DNA of 64,000 nucleotides from Microbacteriaceae bacterium. Its GTDB lineage: Bacteria; Actinomycetota; Actinomycetes; Actinomycetales; Microbacteriaceae. The notes under the pieces were generated by a model. The model was not told where the DNA came from. It did no database searches and saw only the letters and a list, made by a program, of their open reading frames with translations. Position numbers and translations under genes: made by a program. This document shows positions 25,990 to 34,097 of the stretch, one piece after another (positions within the stretch are counted from its first letter, which is position 1; every line of letters begins with the position of its first letter). The stretch spans positions 1 to 64,000 of the forward strand of contig JAODAR010000010.1 in the NCBI GenBank assembly GCA_025463545.1, given 5' to 3'.

Positions 25990-27072
25990 TCACACGTTGA
26001 AGCGGAACTCCACGACGTCGCCGTCCTGCATGACGTATTCCTTGCCTTCGATGCGAGCCTTGCCGTGGGCGCGAGCCTCGGCGATCGAGCCGGTCTCGAC
26101 GAGGTCGTCGTAGGAGATGACCTCGGCCTTGATGAAGCCCTTCTGGAAGTCGGTGTGGATCACCCCGGCGGCCTGCGGAGCAGTCCAGCCCTTGTGGATG
26201 GTCCAGGCGCGGGTCTCTTTCGGACCGGCGGTGAGATACGTCTGCAGGCCCAGAGTGTTGAAGCCGATGCGGGCGAGCTGGTCCAGCCCGCTCTCTTCCT
26301 GGCCGGTCGATGCGAGCAGCTCCGCTGCGTCCTCCGGGTCGAGCTCGATCAGCTCGGATTCGAGCTTGGCGTCGAGGAACACGGCTTGGGCCGGGGCGAC
26401 GAGGTCGGAGAGCGTCTTCAGCTTCTCGGGGTCCTGCAGCACGGCCTCGTCCACGTTAAACACGTAAATGAACGGCTTCGCGGTGAGCAGGCCGAGTTCC
26501 TGGATCGGCTCCAGGTCGATGGTCGATGCAGAGAGTGGCTTGCCCGAGTCGAGGAACGCCTGGGCGGCCTTGGCCGTCGTCATCACAGCGGGGTCGAGCT
26601 TGCGCCCCTTGATTTCCTTCTCGTAGCGCGCCTCGGCCTTCTCCAGCGTCTGCAGGTCGGCGAGGATCAGCTCCGTGTTGATGGTCTCCATGTCGCCGGC
26701 CGGGTCGACTGCGCCCTCTACGTGCACCACGTCGGGATCGGCGAATCCGCGGATGACCTGCGCGATCGCATCCGCTTCTCGGATATTTGCGAGGAACTTG
26801 TTGCCGAGCCCCTCCCCCTCACTTGCGCCGCGCACGATACCCGCGATGTCGACGAACGACACTGGTGCGGGAAGAATGCGCTCACTGCCGAAAATGCCGG
26901 CCAGCACCTGCAAACGCGCGTCGGGAAGGTTCACCACACCCACGTTCGGCTCGATCGTGGCGAACGGGTAGTTCGCGGCGAGGACCTGATTCTTGGTGAG
27001 GGCGTTGAAGAGGGTGGACTTGCCGACATTGGGCAGTCCGACGATTGCAATAGTGAGAGCCACGATGTTCAA
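25990..27072 (-). CDS. ychF: Redox-regulated ATPase/GTPase YchF (OLA1 family)
   Basis: 360 residues, universal cytosolic P-loop NTPase that binds ribosomes. P-loop GLPNVGKST (Lys18), switch region NYPFATIEPNVGVV, DIAGIVRGASEGEGLGNKFL (G3), a NVDE motif in place of the canonical G4 as in YchF proteins, and a C-terminal TGS domain ending in the typical GDVVEFRFNV. Complete. Its last 20 coding bases (25994-26013) are the sequence found twice more to the left, at 8988 and 10141. Start ATG 27072; GTG 27063 is an alternative. Confidence 0.97.
   Translation of the reverse strand: MNIVALTIAIVGLPNVGKSTLFNALTKNQVLAANYPFATIEPNVGVVNLPDARLQVLAGIFGSERILPAPVSFVDIAGIVRGASEGEGLGNKFLANIREADAIAQVIRGFADPDVVHVEGAVDPAGDMETINTELILADLQTLEKAEARYEKEIKGRKLDPAVMTTAKAAQAFLDSGKPLSASTIDLEPIQELGLLTAKPFIYVFNVDEAVLQDPEKLKTLSDLVAPAQAVFLDAKLESELIELDPEDAAELLASTGQEESGLDQLARIGFNTLGLQTYLTAGPKETRAWTIHKGWTAPQAAGVIHTDFQKGFIKAEVISYDDLVETGSIAEARAHGKARIEGKEYVMQDGDVVEFRFNV
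25994..26013 (-). repeat. Copy C of the repeat: the native 3' end of ychF
   Basis: ACGTTGAAGCGGAACTCCAC on the plus strand, encoding VEFRFN plus part of the last Val codon of YchF. It is the presumed original of copies A and B, since here it belongs to the conserved end of a complete gene. Confidence 0.9.
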
Positions 27073-27136
27073 GCGTACCGGCTCCCGCCCGGCGTTCCTG
27101 AGCGGCAGTGTCGGAGGCGCGTGAGAGCATCAAAGG

Positions 27137-27754
27137 GTGCCCCTGAATTTCACCGCAATCGACTTCGAGACCGCCAACTCTTCAAGCGCTTCGGCCTGCT
27201 CCGTAGGCCTGGTGAAGGTGCGAGACGGCCGGGTGGTCGATAGAGCGGCCTGGTTCATCCGGCCGCCGGCAGGCCACGACGAATTCATGGAGTGGAACAT
27301 TCGCATCCACGGCATCAAGCCAACGGATGTCCATGGTGCGGCAACCTGGGACCAGCAACTTCCCGACCTGGTCGCGTTCGCCGGCGGGGACCACCTGGTC
27401 GCGCACAACGCAGGGTTCGACCTCGGCGTGATCAAGGCAGCGTCGATTGTGACTGGGCTGACCGTGCCCGATTTCAACTACGTCTGTAGCCTGCAGGTGG
27501 CCCGGCGCACCTACCACCTCGACTCCTACCGGCTGCCGGTTGCAGCCATGGCGGCGGGGTTCGAGGACTTCGCCCACCATGACGCCCTGGCCGACTCGGA
27601 GGCGTGCGCGGCGATCATGATCCACGCCGCCAAACGACACGAGGTCGACACGCTCGAGCAGCTCGCCCACGTCACCCGCGTGAAGGTGGGTGCGATCGGA
27701 CCGGTGGCCACCCAGGCGCTGGCGTCGACCCACGGCCCGATGGCGCTGGCTTAG
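27137..27754 (+). CDS. DnaQ-like 3'-5' exonuclease
   Basis: 205 residues from a GTG at 27137. DEDDh exonuclease fold: Exo I FTAIDFETAN (Asp and Glu), Exo II HNAGFDLGVIKAAS, and Exo III HHDALADSEACAAIM with the catalytic His/Asp. It is a stand-alone epsilon-like nuclease rather than the replicative proofreading subunit; related proteins take part in DNA repair or RNA turnover. Its start lies 64 bp from the divergent ychF start. Confidence 0.9.
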   Translation: MPLNFTAIDFETANSSSASACSVGLVKVRDGRVVDRAAWFIRPPAGHDEFMEWNIRIHGIKPTDVHGAATWDQQLPDLVAFAGGDHLVAHNAGFDLGVIKAASIVTGLTVPDFNYVCSLQVARRTYHLDSYRLPVAAMAAGFEDFAHHDALADSEACAAIMIHAAKRHEVDTLEQLAHVTRVKVGAIGPVATQALASTHGPMALA

Positions 27755-27767
27755 ACGGCGCGGTTTA

Positions 27768-27852
27768 GACCGAGCTGCGTTGGCGAGCGCTCGCGCTGAG
27801 TGAGGTGGCGCGGGGTGGGACCGCGCTGCGTTAGCAAGCGCTGGCGCTGAGT
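27768..27852. repeat. 34-bp direct repeat, 2 copies
   Basis: Copies at 27768-27801 and 27819-27852 share 30 of 34 bases (GACCG[A/C]GCTGCGTT...GCGCTGAGT), offset by 51 bp. They fill most of the gap between the exonuclease gene and rmuC. Confidence 0.85.
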
Positions 27853-27909
27853 TGGCGGCTCGCGTGGGCCGGCACGGGCCGTGTCGGTGGCCGCTGTCAC
27901 ACTGGTGAC

Positions 27910-29265
27910 ATGGAACTACTCTTGCTCTTCGTCGGCCTCATCATCGGTGCGCTGCTCGGCGCCCTGGCCGCCGCAGCCGTCTTACAACGGCGTCGCGGTG
28001 AAGCGGTGGCGGGCGAGGAACCCGCCGTGATTGAAGCGCGACACCAGCTCGCTCTGGCCGAGGTGCGCTCGGCCGAGGCGGCAGTGCAGTCGGCGCTCCG
28101 CGCCCAATTGGCTTCCGCACTGGCCACCGCTGACGGCTTGAGCGACCAGCTCGAGAACCAGCGCGCGCAATTCGAGCAGATGGTCGAACGGCACCGCGCG
28201 GACCAGCGCGAGCAGGCCGAGCGGGAGAAGCGCGAGCACCAGGTTCTCGAAGCGCTGAGCCCGGTGAAGGAGAGCCTGCAATCCATGCAGCTGAAGGTCG
28301 CCGAACTCGAGAACCAGCGCACCGAGCAGTACGGCTCGCTCTCCGAGCAGCTGAAGCAGGCGCAGTTGTCTGGCGAGCAGTTGCGCACCACGACAGAATC
28401 CCTCGCCAGCGCGCTTCGCTCGAACAGCACTCGAGGCGTGTGGGGTGAAACCCAGCTGCGCCGCGTCGTTGAGGCGGCCGGGCTCACGCAATACGTCGAC
28501 TTCACGACCCAGACCAGCATCACAACGGATTCCGGAGCCGGCCGGCCCGACCTGGTGGTGCGGCTGCCCGGGAAGAAGTCGATCGCTGTGGACGCCAAGG
28601 TGCCGTTGGAGCACTACCTCGAAGCCAGCGCTATCCCGATCACCGCGACAGGCGAAGAGGGAGCCCGCCGCAAGCAGTTGATCGACCGGCACGTGAAAGC
28701 GGTGCGCGCTCACATCGACGCACTCGCGAAGAAGACCTACTGGGAGGGCCTCGACGCCAGTCCCGAGTTCGTGATCGCGTTCATCCCCAGCGAGTCGCTC
28801 CTCTCCTCGGCGCTCGAGGCAGACCCCGCCATCCTCGACTACTCGTTCGGCAAGCGAGTGGCCCTGGCCTCGCCGGTCAATCTCTGGGCGGTTTTGAAGA
28901 CGGTGGCTTTCACCTGGCAACAGCAGGCAGTCACCGATGAGGCCAAGAAGTTGTTCGATCTCGGCACAACCCTCTACCAACGCCTCGGCACACTGTCGGG
29001 GCATGCCGAGAGTTTGCGCAGGGCGCTGGAGCGCACGGTCGACAGCTACAACAAGTTCGCCAACTCGTTGGAGACGCGAGTGCTGGTCACCGCCCGGCAG
29101 TTCCCGGGCATCGATGAGACGAAGATCTCACTCCTGACAGAGCCGGCCATCATCCACGATTCACCGCGCAAGCTCACCTCCCCCGAGTTCGAGCCGCGGG
29201 CGCCCATCGAACTGGTCAGTCAGCGTGACGAGTCGGTCGGGAGAACCGGAACTGACGAGGCGTAG
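27910..29265 (+). CDS. rmuC: DNA recombination protein RmuC
   Basis: 451 residues. An N-terminal membrane helix (MELLLLFVGLIIGALLGALAAAA) is followed by a long coiled coil (about 35-160) and the RmuC nuclease-like domain: TRGVWGETQLRRVVEAAGL, PDLVVRLPGKKSIAVDAKVPLEHYLEA, VIAFIPSESLLSSAL, and NLWAVLKTVAFTWQQQAV. RmuC-type proteins are linked to suppression of inverted-repeat rearrangements, which is interesting given the many palindromes nearby. Uses a rare TTA codon at 27982. Confidence 0.95.
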   Translation: MELLLLFVGLIIGALLGALAAAAVLQRRRGEAVAGEEPAVIEARHQLALAEVRSAEAAVQSALRAQLASALATADGLSDQLENQRAQFEQMVERHRADQREQAEREKREHQVLEALSPVKESLQSMQLKVAELENQRTEQYGSLSEQLKQAQLSGEQLRTTTESLASALRSNSTRGVWGETQLRRVVEAAGLTQYVDFTTQTSITTDSGAGRPDLVVRLPGKKSIAVDAKVPLEHYLEASAIPITATGEEGARRKQLIDRHVKAVRAHIDALAKKTYWEGLDASPEFVIAFIPSESLLSSALEADPAILDYSFGKRVALASPVNLWAVLKTVAFTWQQQAVTDEAKKLFDLGTTLYQRLGTLSGHAESLRRALERTVDSYNKFANSLETRVLVTARQFPGIDETKISLLTEPAIIHDSPRKLTSPEFEPRAPIELVSQRDESVGRTGTDEA

Positions 29266-29545
29266 GCCGCGCTCCGTCTCGTGCCCTAACGAGCAGCCAC
29301 CGTCCCGTTCCATCGCGGGACACCGCACGCCGCCGGCCTGCTGCTCTCTGCTGACGCCGCTGAAGCGGCTCGCCTTGGGTGCAGCGTCCCACTTGCCCGA
29401 CGCCACCTGCGTGGCGCGCGGACGCGCATGGCGCGCAGCCGTGCTCGACCGCGCAGGCATCCCGATTCTCACTGGCGCTAGGAATCGCGACGCGATCGCC
29501 AGCCGTTCCGTTGCGTCCTCAGTCCACGTGTCGGATTCCGCGGCA

Positions 29546-29823
29546 TCCGCTCACGCTGCGGTTTCCTGCACACGCGGAGGGCCTGCCCTCAGCGTGTGCG
29601 AGAAACCACAGCGTGAGCAGGAAAGCTCAGCGTGAGAAAGACCCACTTTCCCAGCGCAACCGAGAATCGGCAGAGCGAGCAAGGAACCTCAGCACGAGCG
29701 AGGAACGGCAGCGCCACAGACCCGCTGGTACCGGTCCGCGGGGTTCATTCCACCCTCGAAGATCCGCCGGGTTCCGCTCGCGCTGCGGTTTCCTGCACAC
29801 GCGGAGGGCCTGCCCTCAGCGTG
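29546..29823. repeat. 51-bp direct repeat pair
   Basis: Copies at 29546-29596 and 29773-29823 are identical except for one base (A/G at position 8) and are 227 bp apart. Each contains the left arm and central hairpin of the palindrome described for 29554-29613. Confidence 0.93.
29554..29613. repeat. 60-bp near-perfect palindrome
   Basis: The left arm 29554-29575 (starts CGCTGCGGTTTCC) pairs with the right arm 29592-29613 (ends GAAACCACAGCG) at about 19 of 22 positions, and the centre is itself a perfect hairpin GAGGGC-CT-GCCCTC. It could act as a bidirectional terminator for rmuC and glpX, or be a mobile-type element. Confidence 0.85.
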
Positions 29824-29905
29824 AGCACAGAACGTCAGCGCGAACGAGAAACGTCAGCGCGAACGGGGGAAGCGTGGGAAGCGGGGCGTCCCCCCGAATA
29901 GCCGG

Positions 29906-30898
29906 CTACAGCCACTTCTCGGCGAGGTGCTCCGCGTTCACCCGTCGAATCGTGCCCGAACGTGAACGCAGAACGATGCTTTCGGTGTGGATCATCGGCC
30001 CTACGCGACGCACGCCGTCCACCAGGCCGCCATCCGTCACGCCCGTCGCCACGAAGAAGGTGTTGTCGCCGCTGACCATGTCCTCGATCTCGAGCAGCTT
30101 GTCGACATCGAGGCCGGCCGCACGCGCGTTCGCTCGTTCTTCGTCAGTGCCCGGTGCGAGCCGGCCCTGCATGAAGCCGCCGATCGCCTTGAGCGCGCAC
30201 GCCGTGGTGATGCCCTCGGGGCTGCCGCCGATGCCGACGCACATGTCGATACGGGTCGAGTTCCGCGCGGCGTTGATGCCGCCCGCCACATCGCCATCGA
30301 GCATCAGCCGAGTGCCCGCTCCGGCGCTGCGGATCGCGTCGATCAGCCCGATGTGGCGGGGCCGGTCGAGCACGGCGACGATCATCTCACCGACCGGCTT
30401 CCCGGTGGCTTTGGAGTACTCACGGATGTTGTCGCCGATGGACTGGTCGAGGCTCACCACGCCGCGGCCGGCCGCGCCGGTGACGATCTTGTCCATGTAG
30501 AAAACGGATGACGCGTCGAGCATGGTTCCACGGTCAGAGACGGCGATCACCGAGAGTGCGTTCTGGCGCCCGGCCGCGGTGAGGCTGGTGCCGTCGATCG
30601 GGTCGACGGCGATGTCGCAGGCAGGGCCGCGGCCGTTTCCGACGTGCTCCCCGTTGAACAGCATCGGGGCCTTGTCTTTCTCACCCTCGCCGATCACGAT
30701 GACGCCGTCGAAGTTGACGGTGCCGAGGAAGACGCGCATGGCGTCGACCGCTGCGCCGTCAGCGGCGTTCTTGTCGCCGCGGCCGATGAACGGTACCGCG
30801 CGGATGGCGGCCGCTTCGGTCGCCCGCACCAGCTCCATCGCGAGGTTGCGATCGGGGTGCGAATAAAGCGTGGCGGTGTCTGATTCTGTGTTGCTCAC
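29906..30898 (-). CDS. glpX: Fructose-1,6-bisphosphatase, class II
   Basis: 330 residues, usual family length. Gluconeogenic enzyme removing the C1 phosphate of fructose-1,6-bisphosphate. Visible: GRGDKNAADGAAVDAMR, GEGEKDKAPMLFNGE, the metal site AVDPIDGTSLTAAGRQNALSVIA, and GIGGSPEGITTACALKAIGG. Divergent from fba with 233 bp between the starts, pairing the opposite FBP reactions. Start ATG 30898. Confidence 0.97.
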   Translation of the reverse strand: MSNTESDTATLYSHPDRNLAMELVRATEAAAIRAVPFIGRGDKNAADGAAVDAMRVFLGTVNFDGVIVIGEGEKDKAPMLFNGEHVGNGRGPACDIAVDPIDGTSLTAAGRQNALSVIAVSDRGTMLDASSVFYMDKIVTGAAGRGVVSLDQSIGDNIREYSKATGKPVGEMIVAVLDRPRHIGLIDAIRSAGAGTRLMLDGDVAGGINAARNSTRIDMCVGIGGSPEGITTACALKAIGGFMQGRLAPGTDEERANARAAGLDVDKLLEIEDMVSGDNTFFVATGVTDGGLVDGVRRVGPMIHTESIVLRSRSGTIRRVNAEHLAEKWL

Positions 30899-31131
30899 AG
30901 GATGGTCCTTCCCGGACGAAACGTGTAGTGAAACGGTCAGTGGCTAGGCCCATCGTCGGGCCGGCAGTGGATTCCAGAGCCGCCGTTTCCACCCTAGCGG
31001 GGCGGGGGTTGGTCTCGTAAACGGCATGACGGGCGAAGTCTGTGGGCGGGAGACCCGCGCAGTCAATAGACTCGAACCGTCAGTAGCCATCGGCCTGTCG
31101 AAGCTTCCAGTTCGGATTCCAAGGAGACGCA

Positions 31132-32157
31132 ATGCCCATCGCCACCCCAGACCAATACGCGGAAATGCTGAACAAGGCGAAGGACAAGGGCTTCGCCTAC
31201 CCTGCGTTCAACGTGTCTTCGTCGCAGACCATCAACGCGGTGTTGCAGGGACTGACCGAGGCTGGCTCCGACGGCATCATCCAGGTCACCACGGGCGGCG
31301 CCGATTACTTCGCCGGCCACACCGTGAAGAACCGGGCCTCTGGCGCGCTCGCATTCGCCCGTTTTGCGCACTCGGTTGCCGACAACTACCCCATCACCGT
31401 CGCCCTGCACACTGACCACTGCCCCAAGGGCGCACTCGACGACTTCGTGATGCCGCTCATTGCCGCGTCGGAAGAAGAGGTCAGGGCCGGGCGCAACCCG
31501 ATCTTCCAGTCGCACATGTGGGACGGCTCCTCCGTGCCGCTGGCCGAGAATCTCGAGATCGCCACAGAGATGCTCAAGCGCACCAAGGCCATCAACGCCA
31601 TCCTCGAAGTGGAGATCGGTGTTGTCGGCGGTGAAGAAGACGGCGTCAGCCACGACATCAACGAGCACCTGTACACCACCCTCGACGACGCGATCGCGCT
31701 CGTCGACGCACTCGGCCTCGGTGAGAACGGCCGTTACATGGCGGCGCTCACCTTCGGCAATGTCCACGGCGTCTACAAGCCGGGCAACGTGAAGCTCCGC
31801 CCGGAACTCCTGAAAGACATCCAGGACGGCCTGGCAGCGAAGTTCGGAACGGGCCAGAAGCCGCTCGACCTCGTCTTCCACGGCGGCTCGGGCTCGACCG
31901 ATGCAGAGATCGCCGAGGCCGTCGCCAACGGTGTCGTGAAAATGAACGTCGACACCGACACCCAGTACGCGTTCACCCGCTCGATCGCCGACTACATGCT
32001 GAAGAACTACGACGGCGTGCTCAAGGTCGACGGCGAAGTCGGCAACAAGAAGCTCTACGACCCGCGCGCCTGGGGCAAGGTCGCCGAGTCCGCGATGGCC
32101 GCCCGCGTGGTGGAGGCGACCCGCCAGCTCGGCTCGGCCGGGCACGCGGGAAGCTGA
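31132..32157 (+). CDS. fba: Fructose-bisphosphate aldolase, class II
   Basis: 341 residues. Zinc-dependent aldolase: YPAFNVSSSQTINAVLQG, the zinc/catalytic segment VALHTDHCPKGALDDF, ILEVEIGVVGGEEDGV, TFGNVHGVYKPGNV (His), and LVFHGGSGSTDAEI (His and phosphate-binding Gly/Ser). GGAGACGC ribosome-binding site upstream of ATG 31132. The DUF6264-like gene follows after 40 bp on the same strand. Confidence 0.97.
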   Translation: MPIATPDQYAEMLNKAKDKGFAYPAFNVSSSQTINAVLQGLTEAGSDGIIQVTTGGADYFAGHTVKNRASGALAFARFAHSVADNYPITVALHTDHCPKGALDDFVMPLIAASEEEVRAGRNPIFQSHMWDGSSVPLAENLEIATEMLKRTKAINAILEVEIGVVGGEEDGVSHDINEHLYTTLDDAIALVDALGLGENGRYMAALTFGNVHGVYKPGNVKLRPELLKDIQDGLAAKFGTGQKPLDLVFHGGSGSTDAEIAEAVANGVVKMNVDTDTQYAFTRSIADYMLKNYDGVLKVDGEVGNKKLYDPRAWGKVAESAMAARVVEATRQLGSAGHAGS

Positions 32158-32197
32158 GGCTTGCCAACGCCCAGGCAGCACCAATCGGAGCACCGCA

Positions 32198-32803
32198 ATG
32201 ACTGATGGCACCGGATCCACTCCGGCGGGGACCCCGCCGGAAGACCGCCGTTCGCGCCCGAAATACGGCGAGCTTGCCCCAGAGGGCTGGAGCTGGAAGC
32301 CGCCGGCCGACCCGCGGGATGAGGTGCGGCAGCAGGCGCCAGGCCAACCCCCTCGCCAGCAGCCGGCGATCGGCCAACCGGCAGCGCCGCATCCGTTGCA
32401 GCGTGGAATAGTCGTCCCCGGTCAGTTCGGCGAGCGTGGGCTGCCCGCCTGGGACCGACCGGTCACGTTCGGCCTGCTGTTTCTCGGGCTGCTCGGAACT
32501 TTCTTCACTGTGTCAGTACTGAACGCGCTGCCGCAGGCGGTGCAGATGCTCTACACGCAGGACGGGCTCGGCACCTACGAGCCGGGAGCATCCGTGGGCG
32601 CGCTCATCACTGCGGGCATCGCGGTGCAGGCCCTGATCTGGCTCGCAACCGCGGCGGTGTCGATCCTGCTGGTGACGCGCCGTCGCCGGGCGTTCTACGT
32701 GCCGCTGATCGGCGGCGTGGCCGCGTTCGTAGCGATCTTCGTGTTCATGTCGATCGTGCTTGCCTCAGACCCGACCCTGCTCGAGTTCTACGGGCGTCCC
32801 TAG
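32198..32803 (+). CDS. Membrane protein, DUF6264-like
   Basis: 201 residues. A Pro/Arg/Gln-rich cytoplasmic N-terminus (about 1-85, with RPKYGELAPEGWSWKPP) precedes three hydrophobic segments (about 90-112, 130-155, 167-188). The PKYGE motif at the start and the helix layout resemble the Microbacteriaceae family DUF6264; identification is tentative. Cotranscribed with fba by position, but there is no functional link known. Confidence 0.75.
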   Translation: MTDGTGSTPAGTPPEDRRSRPKYGELAPEGWSWKPPADPRDEVRQQAPGQPPRQQPAIGQPAAPHPLQRGIVVPGQFGERGLPAWDRPVTFGLLFLGLLGTFFTVSVLNALPQAVQMLYTQDGLGTYEPGASVGALITAGIAVQALIWLATAAVSILLVTRRRRAFYVPLIGGVAAFVAIFVFMSIVLASDPTLLEFYGRP

Positions 32804-32879
32804 CCTCGCTGCCCTCGCGCGAGCCAGGCTGCCCTCGCGCGCCAGGCTACTCTCACGCGCCTCGCTACCCGTGCGCGGA
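32803..32879. repeat. Degenerate 18-bp tandem repeat, about 4 copies
   Basis: Units of the type GGCTGCCCTCGCGCGCCA follow each other directly after the stop codon of the DUF6264-like gene, with increasing divergence to the right. Confidence 0.8.
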
Positions 32880-32935
32880 AAACGCACTCGTGGTGATTGT
32901 GCCGGGCGCATAGTCGCCACGAGTGCCTTTTCGCG
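32874..32935. repeat. Long palindrome between convergent genes, with GAAAACGCACTCG arm
   Basis: Left arm CGCGGAAAACGCACTCGTGG (32874-32893) pairs with 32917-32935 (CCACGAGTGCCTTTTCGCG) with few mismatches; the loop is 23 bases. The left arm closely resembles that of the palindrome at 45435-45495. Probable bidirectional terminator for the DUF6264-like gene and ispH. Confidence 0.85.
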
Positions 32936-32958
32936 GAGGACGGTTTCGCGGAGGACGG
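32929..32958. repeat. 15-bp tandem duplication next to the ispH stop
   Basis: TTTCGCGGAGGACGG occurs twice head to tail (32929-32943 and 32944-32958), one base before the ispH stop codon at 32960; the first copy overlaps the right arm of the palindrome. Confidence 0.93.
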
Positions 32959-32959
32959 G

Positions 32960-34033
32960 CTATTCGGTGGAGCGCAAGTGGCCGCCGAGGGCGCGCGGGT
33001 CGGTGTCGCCGCTCCGACCCTTCCGCAGTTCCTTGGGCAGCGAGAAGACCAGGTCTTCCTCAGCCGTCTTCACCTGCTGCACGTCTCCGAAGCCCGCGTA
33101 CTCGAGGTCGCTCAGCAATTCCTGCACGAGTTCTTCCGGCACGGATGCCCCGCTCGTCACACCGACGGTGCTCACCCCGTCGAGCCACTCCTGCTTGACC
33201 TCGCTGGCGTAGTCGACGCGATAGGCGGCCTTGGCGCCGTACTCCAGGGCGACTTCAACCAGGCGCACGGAGTTCGACGAGTTGGCCGAGCCGACCACGA
33301 TCACGAGGTCGGAGTCCTGCGCGACCTTCTTGATCGCGACCTGCCGGTTCTGGGTGGCGTAGCAGATGTCGTCGCTGGGCGGGTCCTGCAGATTCGGGAA
33401 CCGGGCGCGCAACCGGCGAACGGTTTCCATGGTCTCGTCCACGCTGAGCGTGGTCTGGGACAGCCAGACGACCTTGTTCGGGTCGCGCACAACGATGGTG
33501 TCGGCTTCGTCAGGGCTGCCGACGAGCGTGGTGTGCTCGGGCGCTTCACCGGCGGTACCCTCGACCTCTTCATGGCCCTCGTGGCCGATCAGCAGGATCT
33601 CGAAGTCATCGCGGGCGAATCGCACCGCCTCGCGGTGCACCTTGGTCACCAGCGGGCAGGTGGCATCGATGGCTTGCAGCCCGCGGTCGGCCGCGGCATT
33701 GACGACCGCCGGGGAGACACCGTGGGCGCTGAAAACGATGTGCGAGCCGGCCGGCACCTCGTCGACCTCGTCGACGAAGATGGCGCCTTTCTTCTCCAGT
33801 TCGGTCACCACGTGGATGTTGTGCACGATCTGCTTGCGCACATAGACGGGGGCGCCGTAGTGCTCCAGTGCCTTCTCGACGGCGATCACGGCGCGGTCCA
33901 CGCCGGCACAGTATCCGCGCGGGGCAGCCAACAGCACCCGCTTCTGTCCGACCACCGGGGTATCCTTGAGCCTGCCCTTGACGCTCGGAATCCGGGGCAT
34001 GCCAAGGCCGATCACAGGCGTATTCGTACTCAC
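32960..34033 (-). CDS. ispH: 4-hydroxy-3-methylbut-2-enyl diphosphate reductase
   Basis: 357 residues, last enzyme of the MEP isoprenoid pathway. The three conserved cluster cysteines are visible in [28 protein letters not shown] and [10 protein letters not shown]; other markers are [16 protein letters not shown] and [14 protein letters not shown]. Start ATG at 34033 ([11 protein letters not shown]); xseA is divergent with 64 bp between the starts. Confidence 0.97.
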   Translation of the reverse strand: MSTNTPVIGLGMPRIPSVKGRLKDTPVVGQKRVLLAAPRGYCAGVDRAVIAVEKALEHYGAPVYVRKQIVHNIHVVTELEKKGAIFVDEVDEVPAGSHIVFSAHGVSPAVVNAAADRGLQAIDATCPLVTKVHREAVRFARDDFEILLIGHEGHEEVEGTAGEAPEHTTLVGSPDEADTIVVRDPNKVVWLSQTTLSVDETMETVRRLRARFPNLQDPPSDDICYATQNRQVAIKKVAQDSDLVIVVGSANSSNSVRLVEVALEYGAKAAYRVDYASEVKQEWLDGVSTVGVTSGASVPEELVQELLSDLEYAGFGDVQQVKTAEEDLVFSLPKELRKGRSGDTDPRALGGHLRSTE

Positions 34034-34097
34034 TGACCCAGTGTACGTGAGCGCGCCTGAGCATCTTCGGTACGTTCACACGCGGGAGAAAGAATCG

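Larger units (their letters stand above)
29266..29905. other. 640-bp repeat-rich convergent gap
   Basis: No gene is supported between rmuC and glpX. The gap contains a 51-bp direct repeat (29546-29596 and 29773-29823), a 60-bp palindrome (29554-29613), and several degenerate copies of a CAGCGnGAnCGAGAAA-like unit of about 17-20 bp near 29600-29720 and 29820-29870. Open frames across it have repetitive, low-complexity translations. Confidence 0.8.

Noticed and set aside
9008..25993. Integrase, transposase or IS element
   Set aside because: All genes between the repeats have metabolic, transport or regulatory families; no recombinase motif was seen on either strand.
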